Counted from the first letter of the stretch, positions 28,898 through 38,991 are shown. The stretch is DNA of 64,000 bases from Candidatus Halocynthiibacter alkanivorans (GCF_003333265.1 NZ_QOLB01000091.1:41137-105136), one strand, 5' to 3'. The notes: generated by a model not told the origin, from the sequence alone. Made by a program: numbers and translations.

Positions 28898-28917
28898 AGC
28901 GGGGCTGCGGCCCCGCT
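28898..28917 (+). terminator. Intercistronic hairpin before the dehydrogenase gene
   Basis: AGCGGGGC and GCCCCGCT form an 8-bp perfect stem with a 4-nt loop. No T-run follows, so it more likely modulates mRNA stability than ends transcription. Confidence 0.45.
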
Positions 28918-28952
28918 CCCCCCCACTAATCTTAATCGAATGGAGAAGTTCA

Positions 28953-30455
28953 ATGAACTCTATCGGTCACTTTGTGTCTAATGAATCCTGGCCTGGCACC
29001 ACCAGCCGCGTCTCGGACATCATCAACCCGGCAACCGGCGGTGTTCTTGGTATGGTCACGCTGGCCTCAAAAGCCGACGTTGATGCGGTGGTTCAGACCG
29101 CAGCCGACGCGCTGCCAGGCTGGTCCGCGACCCCACCTGCGAAACGCGCCATGGTGCTGTTCAACTTCCGCGACCTGCTGAAGAAACACATGGACGAACT
29201 GGCGGCACTGCTGTCGGCTGAGCATGGCAAGACCCTGCCTGACGCTAAGGGTGAAATCGCCCGCGGTATCGAAGTGGTGGAATTTGCCTGTGGCATTCCG
29301 CAGCTGATCAAAGGTGAATACTCTGAGGCCGTTGCCAGAAATGTTGACTGTTTCTCGGTGCGCCAGCCTGTGGGTGTTGTTGCCGGTATCACACCGTTCA
29401 ACTTCCCGGCCATGGTGCCGTTGTGGATGTACCCTGTGGCCATCGCCTGCGGCAATACGTTCATCCTGAAACCATCCGAGAAAACCCCCAGCGTTGTGAT
29501 GCGCATCGCTGAACTGCTGGCTGAAGCCGGTCTGCCAGCGGGTGTGTTCAACGTCGTGAATGGGGACAAAGAAGCGGTGGACGCGCTGCTCGACAACCCG
29601 GTCGTTGAAGCTGTCAGCTTTGTTGGCTCCACTGCGATCGGCCATTACATCTATTCGCGCGGCACTGCCAATGGCAAACGCGTGCAGGCACTTTGCGGCG
29701 CCAAAAACCACATGCTGATCATGCCGGATGCGGATATGGATCAGGTGGTTGATGCGCTGATCGGCTCTTCCTACGGCTCGGCTGGCGAACGCTGCATGGC
29801 GATTTCGGTTGCTGTGCCCGTGGGCAAGGACACCGCCGACCGGCTGGTTGCTGCGCTTGAACCCCGCATCCGTGCGCTTAAAGTTGCCCCCTACACCGAC
29901 CCGTCTTCTGAGCTTGGACCGGTCATCTCCCAACAGAGCTATGACAAGATCCATGACTATATCCAGCAGGGTATCGACAAGGGCGCTGAGCTGATTGTGG
30001 ACGGGCGTGATATCGAACTGCCGGGCCATGAGGGCGGCTATTTTGTTGGCGGCTGTCTGTTTGACGGCGTGACCACCGATATGTCGATCTACACGGACGA
30101 AATTTTCGGTCCGGTTCTCTCAGTCGTGCGCACGGAAAGCTATGACGAAGCCGTTAAGATGATCAACAGCCATGAATACGGCAACGGCACCGCCATTTTC
30201 ACCCGCGACGGTGATGCGGCACGTGATTTCTGGGCGCGGGTGCGCATCGGCATGGTCGGCATCAACGTGCCGATCCCGGTCCCGGTGGCCTATCACTCCT
30301 TCGGCGGCTGGAAGCGGTCCCTGTTTGGCGATCACTCCATCCACGGCATGGAAGGTGTGCGCTTCTACACCCGTCTCAAAACGATGACGACACGCTGGCC
30401 CTCTGGCATCCGCACCGGCGCCGAGTTCAATTTCACTGGCGGTAAGGACGTCTGA
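28953..30455 (+). CDS. mmsA: CoA-acylating methylmalonate/malonate-semialdehyde dehydrogenase
   Basis: 500-aa aldehyde dehydrogenase of the MmsA/BauC type, converting malonate semialdehyde or methylmalonate semialdehyde with CoA and NAD to acetyl-CoA or propionyl-CoA. Diagnostic features are TPFNFPAMVPLWM, GAKNHMLIMPDAD (Asn in place of the usual Glu base) and the nucleophile C281 in GERCMAIS. It follows the transporter and precedes an omega-amino-acid aminotransferase, which would supply the semialdehyde. Confidence 0.92.
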   Translation: MNSIGHFVSNESWPGTTSRVSDIINPATGGVLGMVTLASKADVDAVVQTAADALPGWSATPPAKRAMVLFNFRDLLKKHMDELAALLSAEHGKTLPDAKGEIARGIEVVEFACGIPQLIKGEYSEAVARNVDCFSVRQPVGVVAGITPFNFPAMVPLWMYPVAIACGNTFILKPSEKTPSVVMRIAELLAEAGLPAGVFNVVNGDKEAVDALLDNPVVEAVSFVGSTAIGHYIYSRGTANGKRVQALCGAKNHMLIMPDADMDQVVDALIGSSYGSAGERCMAISVAVPVGKDTADRLVAALEPRIRALKVAPYTDPSSELGPVISQQSYDKIHDYIQQGIDKGAELIVDGRDIELPGHEGGYFVGGCLFDGVTTDMSIYTDEIFGPVLSVVRTESYDEAVKMINSHEYGNGTAIFTRDGDAARDFWARVRIGMVGINVPIPVPVAYHSFGGWKRSLFGDHSIHGMEGVRFYTRLKTMTTRWPSGIRTGAEFNFTGGKDV

Positions 30456-30464
30456 TCTGCCATC

Positions 30465-30489
30465 GGGGCGGCGCTACCTGTGCCGCCCC
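30465..30489 (+). terminator. Intercistronic hairpin before the aminotransferase gene
   Basis: GGGGCGGC and GCCGCCCC form an 8-bp stem with a 9-nt loop just after the dehydrogenase gene. It lacks a T-run and is probably an intercistronic stabiliser or attenuator. Confidence 0.4.
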
Positions 30490-30512
30490 CACCCAAATTT
30501 GTGAGTGACCCT

Positions 30513-31826
30513 ATGACACGCCCCAATTCTCTTGAACAATTCTGGATGCCCTTTACCGCGAACCGTGCCTTCAAGGCGGCGCCGCGCATGCTGGTCTCCG
30601 CCGATCGCATGCATTACCAGAGTGACGACGGCCGCGACATTCTTGACGCCACGGCCGGCCTTTGGTGCGTGAACGCAGGCCACAATCATCCAAAAATCCG
30701 CAAGGCGGTGCAGAGCCAGGTGGAAGAGCTCGACTTCGCCCCCTGTTTCAATTTTGGCCATCCCAAAGCCTTTGAACTCTCCAACCGGCTGGCGGCACAG
30801 TTTCCCGAAGGCATGGACCATGTCTTTTATACCAATTCCGGCTCAGAATCTGTCGACAGTGCGCTTAAAATTGCGCTGGCCTATCAGGCCGCCCGCGGCG
30901 AGGGCACACGCACCCGGCTGATTGGCCGCGAACGTGGCTATCACGGCACCGGCTTTGGCGGCATTTCGGTCGGCGGCATGGTGCGCAACCGGATGCGGTT
31001 CGGCTCAATGCTGACAGGTGTCGACCACCTGCGCCACACCCATGATCCGGAGCGCAACGTGTTTTCCAAAGGCTGCCCCGAGCATGGCGCCGAACTGGCC
31101 GATGATCTGGAACGGCTGGTGGCGCTGCACGACGCCTCGACCATCGCCGCCGTGATTGTCGAGCCGATGTCCGGCTCCGCCGGGGTGCTGTTGCCGCCCA
31201 AAGGTTATTTGCAGCGGCTGCGCGAAATCTGCGACCGCCACGGAATCGTTTTGATCTTTGACGAGGTGATCACCGCGTTTGGCCGCCTTGGCACCGCAAC
31301 TGCAGCCGAGTATTTCGGCGTGACGCCAGACATCATCACCACCGCCAAAGGGCTGACCAGCGGAGTCATCCCGATGGGGGCCGTGGTGGTGAAGAACGAG
31401 ATCCACGACACTATGCTGCAGGAGGCGGATACGCCGATTGAACTGTTCCACGGCTACACCTATTCCGGTCATCCCATCGCGGCTGCGGCGGCTCTGGCGG
31501 CGCTCGACGCTTATGAAGAAGACGGGATGTATGAGAATGTGACGGCGCTCGCCCCCTATTGGGAAGAGGCGATCCATCAGCTGCGCGACTGCCCGCATGT
31601 GGTCGATATCCGCAATCTCGGCCTTGTGGGTGCGGTTGAACTGGCCCCACGTGAAGGTGCCCCGGGCGCCCGTGGATCGGAAGCGGTTCAGCTGGCCTAT
31701 AATGAGGGGGTTATGATCCGCATCACCGGTGACATCATCGCCTTGTCGCCGCCGCTGATCGTCAACAAAGAACAAATCGATCAGATCATGGCAACGCTGC
31801 GGCGTGTTCTCACTGCCCTTGCCTGA
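30513..31826 (+). CDS. Omega-amino acid:pyruvate aminotransferase
   Basis: 437-aa class III PLP aminotransferase. The start FWMPFTANRAFK and FYTNSGSESVDSALK closely match beta-alanine:pyruvate aminotransferases (BauA/OAPT) as I recall them. PLP contacts are D250 (FDEVITAFGR) and the Schiff-base lysine K279 (TTAKGLTSG). The start at 30513 is chosen from family length. With the dehydrogenase upstream it forms a beta-alanine to malonate semialdehyde to acetyl-CoA route. Taurine or homotaurine are alternatives given the exporter downstream. Confidence 0.9.
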   Translation: MTRPNSLEQFWMPFTANRAFKAAPRMLVSADRMHYQSDDGRDILDATAGLWCVNAGHNHPKIRKAVQSQVEELDFAPCFNFGHPKAFELSNRLAAQFPEGMDHVFYTNSGSESVDSALKIALAYQAARGEGTRTRLIGRERGYHGTGFGGISVGGMVRNRMRFGSMLTGVDHLRHTHDPERNVFSKGCPEHGAELADDLERLVALHDASTIAAVIVEPMSGSAGVLLPPKGYLQRLREICDRHGIVLIFDEVITAFGRLGTATAAEYFGVTPDIITTAKGLTSGVIPMGAVVVKNEIHDTMLQEADTPIELFHGYTYSGHPIAAAAALAALDAYEEDGMYENVTALAPYWEEAIHQLRDCPHVVDIRNLGLVGAVELAPREGAPGARGSEAVQLAYNEGVMIRITGDIIALSPPLIVNKEQIDQIMATLRRVLTALA

Positions 31827-31832
31827 TCCTGA

Positions 31833-31858
31833 CCGCGCCGCTTTCCCCAGCGGCGCGG
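31833..31858 (+). terminator. Hairpin after the aminotransferase gene
   Basis: CCGCGCCGCT and AGCGGCGCGG form a 10-bp perfect stem with a 6-nt loop 7 nt beyond the stop codon. It is likely the end of the aminotransferase operon, although no T-run follows. Confidence 0.6.
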
Positions 31859-32134
31859 AACTACACATCCGGACGCACGCCGTTATTCCGGAGAACCAGA
31901 CAGGCGCGCCCTTCTGCCCGCTCGCGGATCCAATACTCCCAGCGTCGGACAAGGGCGGGTCTGGATTTGCGGACCGCATCCGGAATTTTACACGCAAACA
32001 TCCGGGGCAGTGCGGCGCCATTGCGCGACAAGATTAGCTGCTGACGCTGATCAGCGCAGTAAAAAACAATAGTCAGACGCGCGAAACCCCGCCAGATGTT
32101 CTGGTTTTTGTGCCGTCAATAATGGACCTTTCTG

Positions 32135-33151
32135 ATGACCACACTTTCCCTTTCCCGCCTGCCCGAAAGCGCGCAATCTGTCTTCCCGGGCTTTCTTGTC
32201 GCGGCGCTTATCGCGCTCGCCGGTCAGTTTATCGCCGACCAGTACGGTGCCCCTTCCATGCTGATGGCGCTGTTGTTCGGCATCGCGTTGAATTTTCTGT
32301 CTGACGAAGGCCGCTGTGCTGCCGGTATCGGGTTTTCCGCCCGCACCATCCTGCGGTTTGGCGTCGCGCTGCTGGGCATGCGGATCAGCTTTAGCATGGC
32401 GGCTGATCTGGGCCCGAAAGTGATCCTTCTCGTGGTGGCCAGCCTGTGCCTGACGATCGGATTTGGCCTGCTGGTTGCCCGGTTTTTCGGCCACGGGCCG
32501 CGCTTTGCATTTCTGTCGGCGGGCTCCGTGGCCATTTGCGGCGCCTCGGCCGCGATGGCGATCTCTGCGATCCTGCCGCGCGATGAGCATACCGAGCAGC
32601 GGCTGGTCTTCACCGTGGTCGGGGTCACGCTGATGTCGACGATTGCGATGATACTCTATCCCGTGCTGGCCAGCACGCTGGGGTTTAATGATGAAACGGC
32701 GGGGATTTTCCTCGGCGCCGCGATTCATGATGTTGCTCAGGTTGTCGGTGCCGGGTTTTCGATTTCCGAGCAGACCGGAGAAATTGCGACAGTGGTGAAA
32801 CTGATCCGGGTGGCGATGCTCGCCCCGGTCGTGCTGGTGGCATCGGTGATCATTCGTACTATCGGCGCCGCTGACAAAAATGCCGGATCCCGGCCGCCGA
32901 TCATGCCTGGATTCGTGCTGGCCTTTGTTGCGCTGGTGGCGCTCAGTTCCTTCAGTCTGTTCCCCCAGGCCGTTGTCGATGCCTCCGCCAGCCTGTCCAG
33001 ATGGGCGCTGCTGACGGCCATCGCGGGGGTCGGCTTAAAAACATCCCTGCGGGAGGTGGTCAGAGTCGGCGGCCCGGCCATTGCACTGCTCGTCACAGAG
33101 ACCGCTTTTATCGCTGTCATCATGATCATTGGCCTCCGGTATATTGTGTAG
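32135..33151 (+). CDS. YeiH-family membrane protein, putative sulfate exporter
   Basis: 338-aa protein with about 10 predicted helices of the YeiH/YadS (PSE) family, often named putative sulfate exporter. Landmarks are FGIALNFLSDE, FGVALLGMRIS and GAAIHDVAQVVGAG. The family is frequently encoded beside sulfonate degradation genes, where it is proposed to export sulfite-derived sulfate. Here it is 308 nt beyond the aminotransferase operon, so the link is only suggestive. Confidence 0.85.
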   Translation: MTTLSLSRLPESAQSVFPGFLVAALIALAGQFIADQYGAPSMLMALLFGIALNFLSDEGRCAAGIGFSARTILRFGVALLGMRISFSMAADLGPKVILLVVASLCLTIGFGLLVARFFGHGPRFAFLSAGSVAICGASAAMAISAILPRDEHTEQRLVFTVVGVTLMSTIAMILYPVLASTLGFNDETAGIFLGAAIHDVAQVVGAGFSISEQTGEIATVVKLIRVAMLAPVVLVASVIIRTIGAADKNAGSRPPIMPGFVLAFVALVALSSFSLFPQAVVDASASLSRWALLTAIAGVGLKTSLREVVRVGGPAIALLVTETAFIAVIMIIGLRYIV

Positions 33152-33864
33152 GGCACGTGGAATCGGTTGTTCCGGCGATGCAGATGGCAATACACATGCT
33201 GTTTCAGCGGCATGCAAAACGGCTTCGGAACCTCTGAGGAAACATTTTTCACCCCACTCGGCCAAGCATTGCATCGGCAAAGATAACTTGGCGAAAACGT
33301 TCGCTGTGAATATCAAAATTCTCTGATGGCTGCCTGCTCATTTACCAAGGACCTGGCCGGGTCCGCTTTTTTGCAAAGCTAACTTCCATTGCGTACGTAA
33401 AGCGAAAGCCCATTTTCCGCCCTTTGTGTTAATTGTTGCGCAGCAGCAATAGGGCAGCTTTAAGCTCACAGCAGCCGTACACCTAGGCTTGATAGCGCAG
33501 CGCTACGACATGAAAGATTGATCGATGGTGTAGCCAGCAGCATGTTTACAGTGAGCAATGGAAGCGACATAAGCGAACGCGACCCTAACCTTGTATTCTC
33601 AATCCTATAACCGCCTCTCTGCTACTATTTCCAATCCATTATTGACCCGATAGCGGCGCGTAGGGCGCAAGGCGTTCCCATTAACAGGGGCAATACAGGT
33701 GAATAAATATCAAGAACGTTCCGATGCACGGGTCATCCGCACAGGCTGCGTGACCGCGCGGCCCGCTGCGCTCACGTTTCCCAACACAGCCTCCTCAAAC
33801 ACGAGGAATTCCAATTGGCAGGATGACGAACGCTTCCATCCACACGATCGCGCTCGTGCCATTT
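33152..33864. other. Gene-poor intergenic stretch
   Basis: About 710 nt. I see no gene, clear repeat or strong terminator. Confidence 0.4.
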
Positions 33865-35688
33865 CTACCCCAGGAACCCACCTGACTGCCGTGTCCACAA
33901 GTTCGCATAAATGCCCTCCCTGGCAAGTAATTCCTTGTGCGTGCCGTCCTCAACAATTTGCCCCTGATCCAGCACAACGATCCGGTCCATCTGCGCAATG
34001 GTCGACAGGCGGTGGGCGATAGCGATGACCGTTTTGCCCTCCATCACGCCATAAAGTGTCTTCTGGATCGCGCTTTCGACCTCACTGTCCAGCGCGGATG
34101 TTGCCTCGTCCAGGATCAGGATCGGCGCATCTTTCAGAATCACGCGCGCAATCGCGATCCTCTGGCGCTGCCCGCCAGACAGCTTGACGCCACGCTCACC
34201 AACCTTTGCATCATAGCCGCGCCGCCCTTCCGGGTCCTCAAGATCCAGGATGAATTCATGCGCCTCCGCCCGCCTGGCTGAGGCAATCAACTGATCCTCG
34301 GTGGCATCTGGGTTGCCGTAGAGGATGTTCGCCCGCACCGATCTGTGCAGCAAAGAATTGTCCTGCGTGACCATGCCAATCTGGCTGCGCAGGCTGTCCT
34401 GAGTGACATCCGCCACAGACTGCCCGTCAATCAGAATGCGCCCTCCTTCGGCATCGCGGAACCGCAGCAACAGATTGACCAGGCTGGACTTGCCAGCGCC
34501 TGAACGCCCGATCAGCCCGACACGCTGACCGCTGGGGATGGTCAGATTGATTGCGTCCAGACCACCCCGGTCTTTGCCGTAATGGTGGGTCAGCCCTTCG
34601 ATCCTGATTTCGGCGCTCCGCACCACCAAGGGGGCGGCCCAGGGTTTGTCCACGACGTCCTGCGGTTTCGCAATAGAGCGCAGCCCCTCGCGGATCACGC
34701 CGGCATGTTCGAACAAACGGATTGTCACCCACATGATCCAGCCGCTCATCCCGTTCAGGCGGATTGTCAGCGCTGTGGTCGCCGCAACCTCGCCAATGCT
34801 GACGATGCCCTGCATCCACAGCCAGATTGCCGGGCCGACCACGCCGACCATCAAAAAGCCGTTGATGGCGTTCAACCCGAAAGCCAACTCGGTCATCAAC
34901 CGCAAAAACCGCTGAAAACGCAGTCGCAAACGGCGCATGGCCGACAGCGCATATGCTTCTTCCCGCGCGCCATGCGCGAACAGTTTTACAGTCTCGATAT
35001 TGCTGTAGGCATCCACGACCCGTCCGGTCACAAGCGAACGCGCGTCGGACCATTTCTCGGACGCCGAAGCAACACGTACGGCGATGCGCCGTACGTAGAG
35101 AATGTAAACCACCAGCCAGATCGCCAGCGGCAGACCGAGCCGGATGTCGATCTGGCTGAGGATCAGGATCGCGCCAACCACGTAGGTGGCCCCGAACCAG
35201 ATGCCTTCAAATGCCATATAAATACTGTCTTCGACTGCCGGGCCCATCTGCATAACGCGGTTGGACAGCCGCCCGGCAAAATCGTTCTGAAAGAAACTGG
35301 ACGATTGCCCCAACAGGTGTTTATGCGCCCTCCACCTGGCCTGTTCCTGCATGTTCGATGCCAGGGTCTGTTCCAGAAACAGATGATTGAAGGTGATTAT
35401 CAGCGGCCGCAGCAGCAGAATGAAAAGTGCCACCAGCATGACCTCGGCCCGGTGTTCAGCCCAGAATTCCGCCGGCCCGGCCTCTGCCATCAGGTCAATG
35501 ATCCGACCTGAGTAAAAAATCAGCCCGCTTTCCATAATCGCGACGATAAATCCGGTCAGCGCCATCCACGGCAACCAGGGGCGAAACGGTCTGAGTTGAG
35601 TGTTGATGTAGGCCCACAGCGTCGCCGGCGGCGTATCGGAAGCGACGTGAGCAAACGGATTGACGAGATTTTCAAACTTACGAAACAT
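33865..35688 (-). CDS. ABC exporter, fused permease and ATPase
   Basis: 607-aa half-transporter of the MsbA/multidrug type. Residues about 35-320 form six helices and the rest the ATPase, with Walker A GRSGAGKSS, signature [14 protein letters not shown], Walker B ILILDEATSALD and H-loop IAHRLSTI. The start at 35688 (MFRKFENLVNPF) is chosen for its GGAGGG and because the longer frame adds 20 unlikely residues. It is encoded alone and would act as a homodimer in the inner membrane. Lipid, peptide or drug substrates are possible. Confidence 0.9.
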   Translation of the reverse strand: MFRKFENLVNPFAHVASDTPPATLWAYINTQLRPFRPWLPWMALTGFIVAIMESGLIFYSGRIIDLMAEAGPAEFWAEHRAEVMLVALFILLLRPLIITFNHLFLEQTLASNMQEQARWRAHKHLLGQSSSFFQNDFAGRLSNRVMQMGPAVEDSIYMAFEGIWFGATYVVGAILILSQIDIRLGLPLAIWLVVYILYVRRIAVRVASASEKWSDARSLVTGRVVDAYSNIETVKLFAHGAREEAYALSAMRRLRLRFQRFLRLMTELAFGLNAINGFLMVGVVGPAIWLWMQGIVSIGEVAATTALTIRLNGMSGWIMWVTIRLFEHAGVIREGLRSIAKPQDVVDKPWAAPLVVRSAEIRIEGLTHHYGKDRGGLDAINLTIPSGQRVGLIGRSGAGKSSLVNLLLRFRDAEGGRILIDGQSVADVTQDSLRSQIGMVTQDNSLLHRSVRANILYGNPDATEDQLIASARRAEAHEFILDLEDPEGRRGYDAKVGERGVKLSGGQRQRIAIARVILKDAPILILDEATSALDSEVESAIQKTLYGVMEGKTVIAIAHRLSTIAQMDRIVVLDQGQIVEDGTHKELLAREGIYANLWTRQSGGFLG

Positions 35689-36300
35689 GATGCCCTCCAC
35701 CGGGCAAGGTAAAAAATGTGATGAATAACGTAAGTGGCGCGACGCCACCCTTCAGGACCGGCTGTCAGCGCTGGTTCAGGGGCCCGAAGTACATCATCAA
35801 CAATTCTCCATCGTGATTCGTCCGCTACAAGGTACCTCTTTCTTTGTGACCTGTCAGGCCGCCGGAAGAAGCTGCAACACAAAAATCGCGTCGCCACGAA
35901 AATAACCACAGAAACCTCGATCTCAAAACGGCCCGCTTTGTTGCGTCGATGCATCAAGTGTTTGGCGACGACAGCCCCGCCGCGCTGGAACGTATCCTCG
36001 CTCCGCCACCGGATTTTGATTGCGCGTATCCCAGCCCTCACAGAGGCAGCAGAGGCCTTCCCGCGTCTGCCCAGCACATTTGGAAGTGAGTTGCGCCGTC
36101 AGGCCATTACCACTGAATGGGAGAAAGTCGGCAAGGACTGCACCCGAATCCTGTCTTTAAAACAGGGCGGACGGGGACGGACAGCAGATTGGGAGTTTTG
36201 AAGCTCATGGACGCAAACGGCCCATTGCGGTCGTTAGTGACGCCAGCAGCGACGGTCAAAGCCCTGCAGGTTGGAAGGCAATACCTGTCTCTGCCGCGCG
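35689..36300. other. Unassigned stretch upstream of the IS30 remnant
   Basis: Open frames occur on the plus strand (one reads FGDDSPAALERILAPPPDFD) but none was recognised or has a Shine-Dalgarno sequence. It may include the decayed left part of the insertion sequence. Confidence 0.3.
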
Positions 36301-37165
36301 ATATCAGCCAGGCTGACGCGTAAATGGTCCCCGCAACAAATCGCAGGCTGGCTGATGCGCGAACATCCCAATGAGGAACGTAAACGGGTCGCACATGCGC
36401 TGCCCGTCAGGCGATTGTGAAACAACCTGCCGAGAGGGAGACGATCTGCCGAAGCTTGTTTATCCAGACACGTGACGTACTTAAGAACGAATTGCTTGCG
36501 CATCTGCGTGCCACCCGATCCATTCGCCGGTCTCGCCACGCCACCTTGAAGCGCATCGGCCCGGGCCGGTTTACGACGCGGTATCGATCCGTGACCGACC
36601 AGCAGAGGTCGAAGATCGGGCCGTGCCAAGGCGCTGGCCTCTCGGTGATGCATGCATCACCTGCCAGCTGACAGGACGACGACTTGATTGCGGGCTCTGG
36701 CAACAGCTTCATTGCCATTCTCGTCGAGCGGCATTGGCGCTACGTGATGCTGGCCAAGGCAGGCGACAAAGACAGCCACAGCGTCATTCAGGCGTTGAAC
36801 AAACAGTCACGCAAGTTGCCGAAAGAGCTGTATCGCTCACTGACCTGGGAGCGCGGATAGGAGATGGCAGGGCACAATAGCTTTAACTTGGCGACGGATA
36901 TCGATGTCTTCCCGTGCGAACCTTACAGCCCCTTCCCGGCAGATTGCTAAGGCAATCGCCTGCCGGGCAATGCGTGGCAACGCGGCGCAAACGAAAACAC
37001 CAACGGCTGCTGCGACAGTACTTTCCAAAAGGCGCGGATTTATCGATACATTGCCAGGCAAAGCTGAGTGCCGTCGCCAGACAACTCAACGAGCGACCTC
37101 GAAAAACGCTGGGATACGAAACTCCCGCAGAGCGTTTCAACGCATGTCTTGCGTCGATCAGTTGA
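36300..37165 (+). pseudogene. Decayed IS30-family transposase
   Basis: Pieces of an IS30 transposase appear in order but in different frames: WSPQQIAGWLMREHPNEER (about 36325), ICRSLFIQTRDVLKNELLAH then LRATRSIRRSRHA (about 36450), FIAILVERHWRYVMLAK (about 36710), RKLPKELYRSLTWERG (about 36810), ANENTNG (about 36990) and LRQYFPKGADLSIHCQAKLS through AVARQLNERPRKTLGYET to the stop at 37165. At least three frameshifts and stops interrupt it, so it is inactive. Terminal inverted repeats were not identified. Confidence 0.85.
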
Positions 37166-37341
37166 GACCGCCGCCCAAACCGGCCGTTCAGACGAAGCGC
37201 AGCAAACTTCCGCTTTGAGCCGACAGGGTATGATTCTGCGCCGTGCACCGAGGGGCGTAAAGCGCAGTAAAACTGACATATGAATCTGCTTGGGTGCCTC
37301 ATGGCTGAGCACATGCTGCTCCTGGCGGCATGATCGTCAAA

Positions 37342-38364
37342 TCAGCTAACGTTCGCCAAATTGGTCGAGGCACGTACCCGGAGCTCGACACCCAGATCGA
37401 CAATCCTGTCTTCTGCTGGCAAAGGGCCGTTTATCGCCCGGACTGCCATTTCCACCGCGCGTCGGCCAATTTCAAAACGCGGCGTGAACACCGAACTCAG
37501 GCGCGGATGCATTTCTGCAGCTGTTCCGAGATCGTTGAAACCGCAAATCCCCATATCACGCGGTATGGCAAGATTACGTCTTTGGCACTCAAATGCCGCG
37601 CCGACAGCAATGTCGTCATTGTTGCAAAATATTGCATCGCAGTCCGGCGCAATGGCAAGCAGGTCGGCAAGCAGGTGGCCGCCAACCGAAACGCTGGAGG
37701 AGGATTGCGTGGTGACTTGCAACGCTGGATCAAACAACCCGCGCTGTTCCAGTGCGTAGCGGTATCCCGCCATCCGTTTCTGGGACCGGGGATCCATCCG
37801 GGCCCCTAGAAACCCGATACGACGAAAACCCATATCGATCATGTGCCCGACTGCAGTCGCCGCTGCGTCGGAGTGGGAGAATCCGACTATCATGTCCAGC
37901 GGATCACTGTCGGTATCCATAACCTGAACCACCGGGCATGCGGCCATTTTCAGCAGCTCTTTTGAACGTCGGGTCTGGTCTACCCCGGCGACAATCAATC
38001 CGACCGGCCTGAGATTCAGCAAGTTGGGCAACAGAGTTTCTTCGGTGAGAGCGCTGTAGTTGACGTTACCGATCTGGATGGTGAAGCCGGTTCCTTCGAT
38101 TGCGTCATAGGCCCCCGCCAGCACATCGGCAAAAACGTTGTTGGAGAAGGAGGGTACAACCATTCCAATGATGTTGGATCGTTTGGATGCCAGCGCGGCT
38201 GCTGCCACATCGGGCACATATCCGAGCTTCTTCACGGCTGCATTCACTTTGGCACGCATCGAATCAGATACTTTCTCGGGTTGCCGCAACGCGCGTGATA
38301 CCGTGATTGCGCTAACACCAGCTTCTTGCCCTACATCTACCAAAGTTGGCTTTTTCATACACAT
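37342..38364 (-). CDS. LacI-family regulator, gluconate GntR type
   Basis: 340 aa. Helix-turn-helix VDVGQEAGVSAITVSRALRQ at about residues 9-28, hinge region ending AALASKRSNIIG and a periplasmic-binding effector domain. It is divergent from gluconokinase and a TRAP transporter with a perfect palindrome in the shared 102-nt promoter region. Arrangement and similarity support a gluconate-responsive repressor of its neighbours. Confidence 0.88.
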   Translation of the reverse strand: MCMKKPTLVDVGQEAGVSAITVSRALRQPEKVSDSMRAKVNAAVKKLGYVPDVAAAALASKRSNIIGMVVPSFSNNVFADVLAGAYDAIEGTGFTIQIGNVNYSALTEETLLPNLLNLRPVGLIVAGVDQTRRSKELLKMAACPVVQVMDTDSDPLDMIVGFSHSDAAATAVGHMIDMGFRRIGFLGARMDPRSQKRMAGYRYALEQRGLFDPALQVTTQSSSSVSVGGHLLADLLAIAPDCDAIFCNNDDIAVGAAFECQRRNLAIPRDMGICGFNDLGTAAEMHPRLSSVFTPRFEIGRRAVEMAVRAINGPLPAEDRIVDLGVELRVRASTNLANVS

Positions 38365-38421
38365 ATCCTTTATTTACTACTGCTTAGCATGGTTTCACCG
38401 CAAAATGAATTGCAAATTGAC

Positions 38422-38441
38422 AAATGATTGCGCAATCATTT
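38422..38441. promoter_or_regulatory. Perfect 20-bp palindrome, LacI/GntR operator
   Basis: AAATGATTGCGCAATCATTT is an exact palindrome with the central CG typical of LacI-family operators. TTGACA at 38417-38422 directly abuts it, so a bound repressor would cover the spacer between -35 and a weak -10 near 38439. It lies 25 nt upstream of gntK. Confidence 0.8.
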
Positions 38442-38466
38442 AAGGTATTGGCAGGAGGAGATCTGA

Positions 38467-38991
38467 ATGCAAACGACATGCGAACATCGGGCATTGCTGG
38501 TGATGGGGGTCTGCGGTGTCGGGAAAACCTCGGTCAGTCGTCATATCGCTTTGCGGCTGGGCGCAAGCTATATTGAGGCGGATGACTATCACCCGGCTGA
38601 AAACGTCACTGCGATGCGGGACGGCGTGCCACTGTCTGATGAAATGCGCAAACCCTGGCTGACAGGTCTGTCGACAGCGGTCGAAACGGTGCGCAAGCAC
38701 GGCCCGGTTGTTGTCGCCTGCTCAGCACTCAAGCGCAACTATCGCGACCTGATCCGCGCCCACGTCCACAATACGTCTTTTATCTGCCTCGTCGGCGACA
38801 GGGATCTGATCGCAAAAAGACTGCAGGCCCGCAAGGACCATTACATGTCGCCAGCTCTGCTCGACAGCCAGATCGCGACTCTGGAATTGCCAGCATCCGA
38901 TGAAAATTCAATCGTCATTGATGTGGCGGGAACACCAGAACAGGTCAACGACCGGGTGGTGAAAACAATACTCGAGAAATTCAGCACCTGA
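38467..38991 (+). CDS. gntK: Gluconokinase
   Basis: 174-aa P-loop kinase producing 6-phosphogluconate. Walker A GVCGVGKTS lies at about residues 14-22. The family stretch EADDYHPAENVTAMRDGVPL and the CSALKRNYRDLIR motif are present. Length is normal. It is preceded by AGGAGGAG and followed 52 nt later by a TRAP transporter, so gluconate imported by TRAP would enter the Entner-Doudoroff or pentose phosphate route. Confidence 0.94.
   Translation: MQTTCEHRALLVMGVCGVGKTSVSRHIALRLGASYIEADDYHPAENVTAMRDGVPLSDEMRKPWLTGLSTAVETVRKHGPVVVACSALKRNYRDLIRAHVHNTSFICLVGDRDLIAKRLQARKDHYMSPALLDSQIATLELPASDENSIVIDVAGTPEQVNDRVVKTILEKFST

Noticed and set aside
33699..34022. Plus-strand frame beginning MNKYQERSDARV
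   Set aside because: It runs into the oppositely oriented ABC exporter gene and shows no family features.
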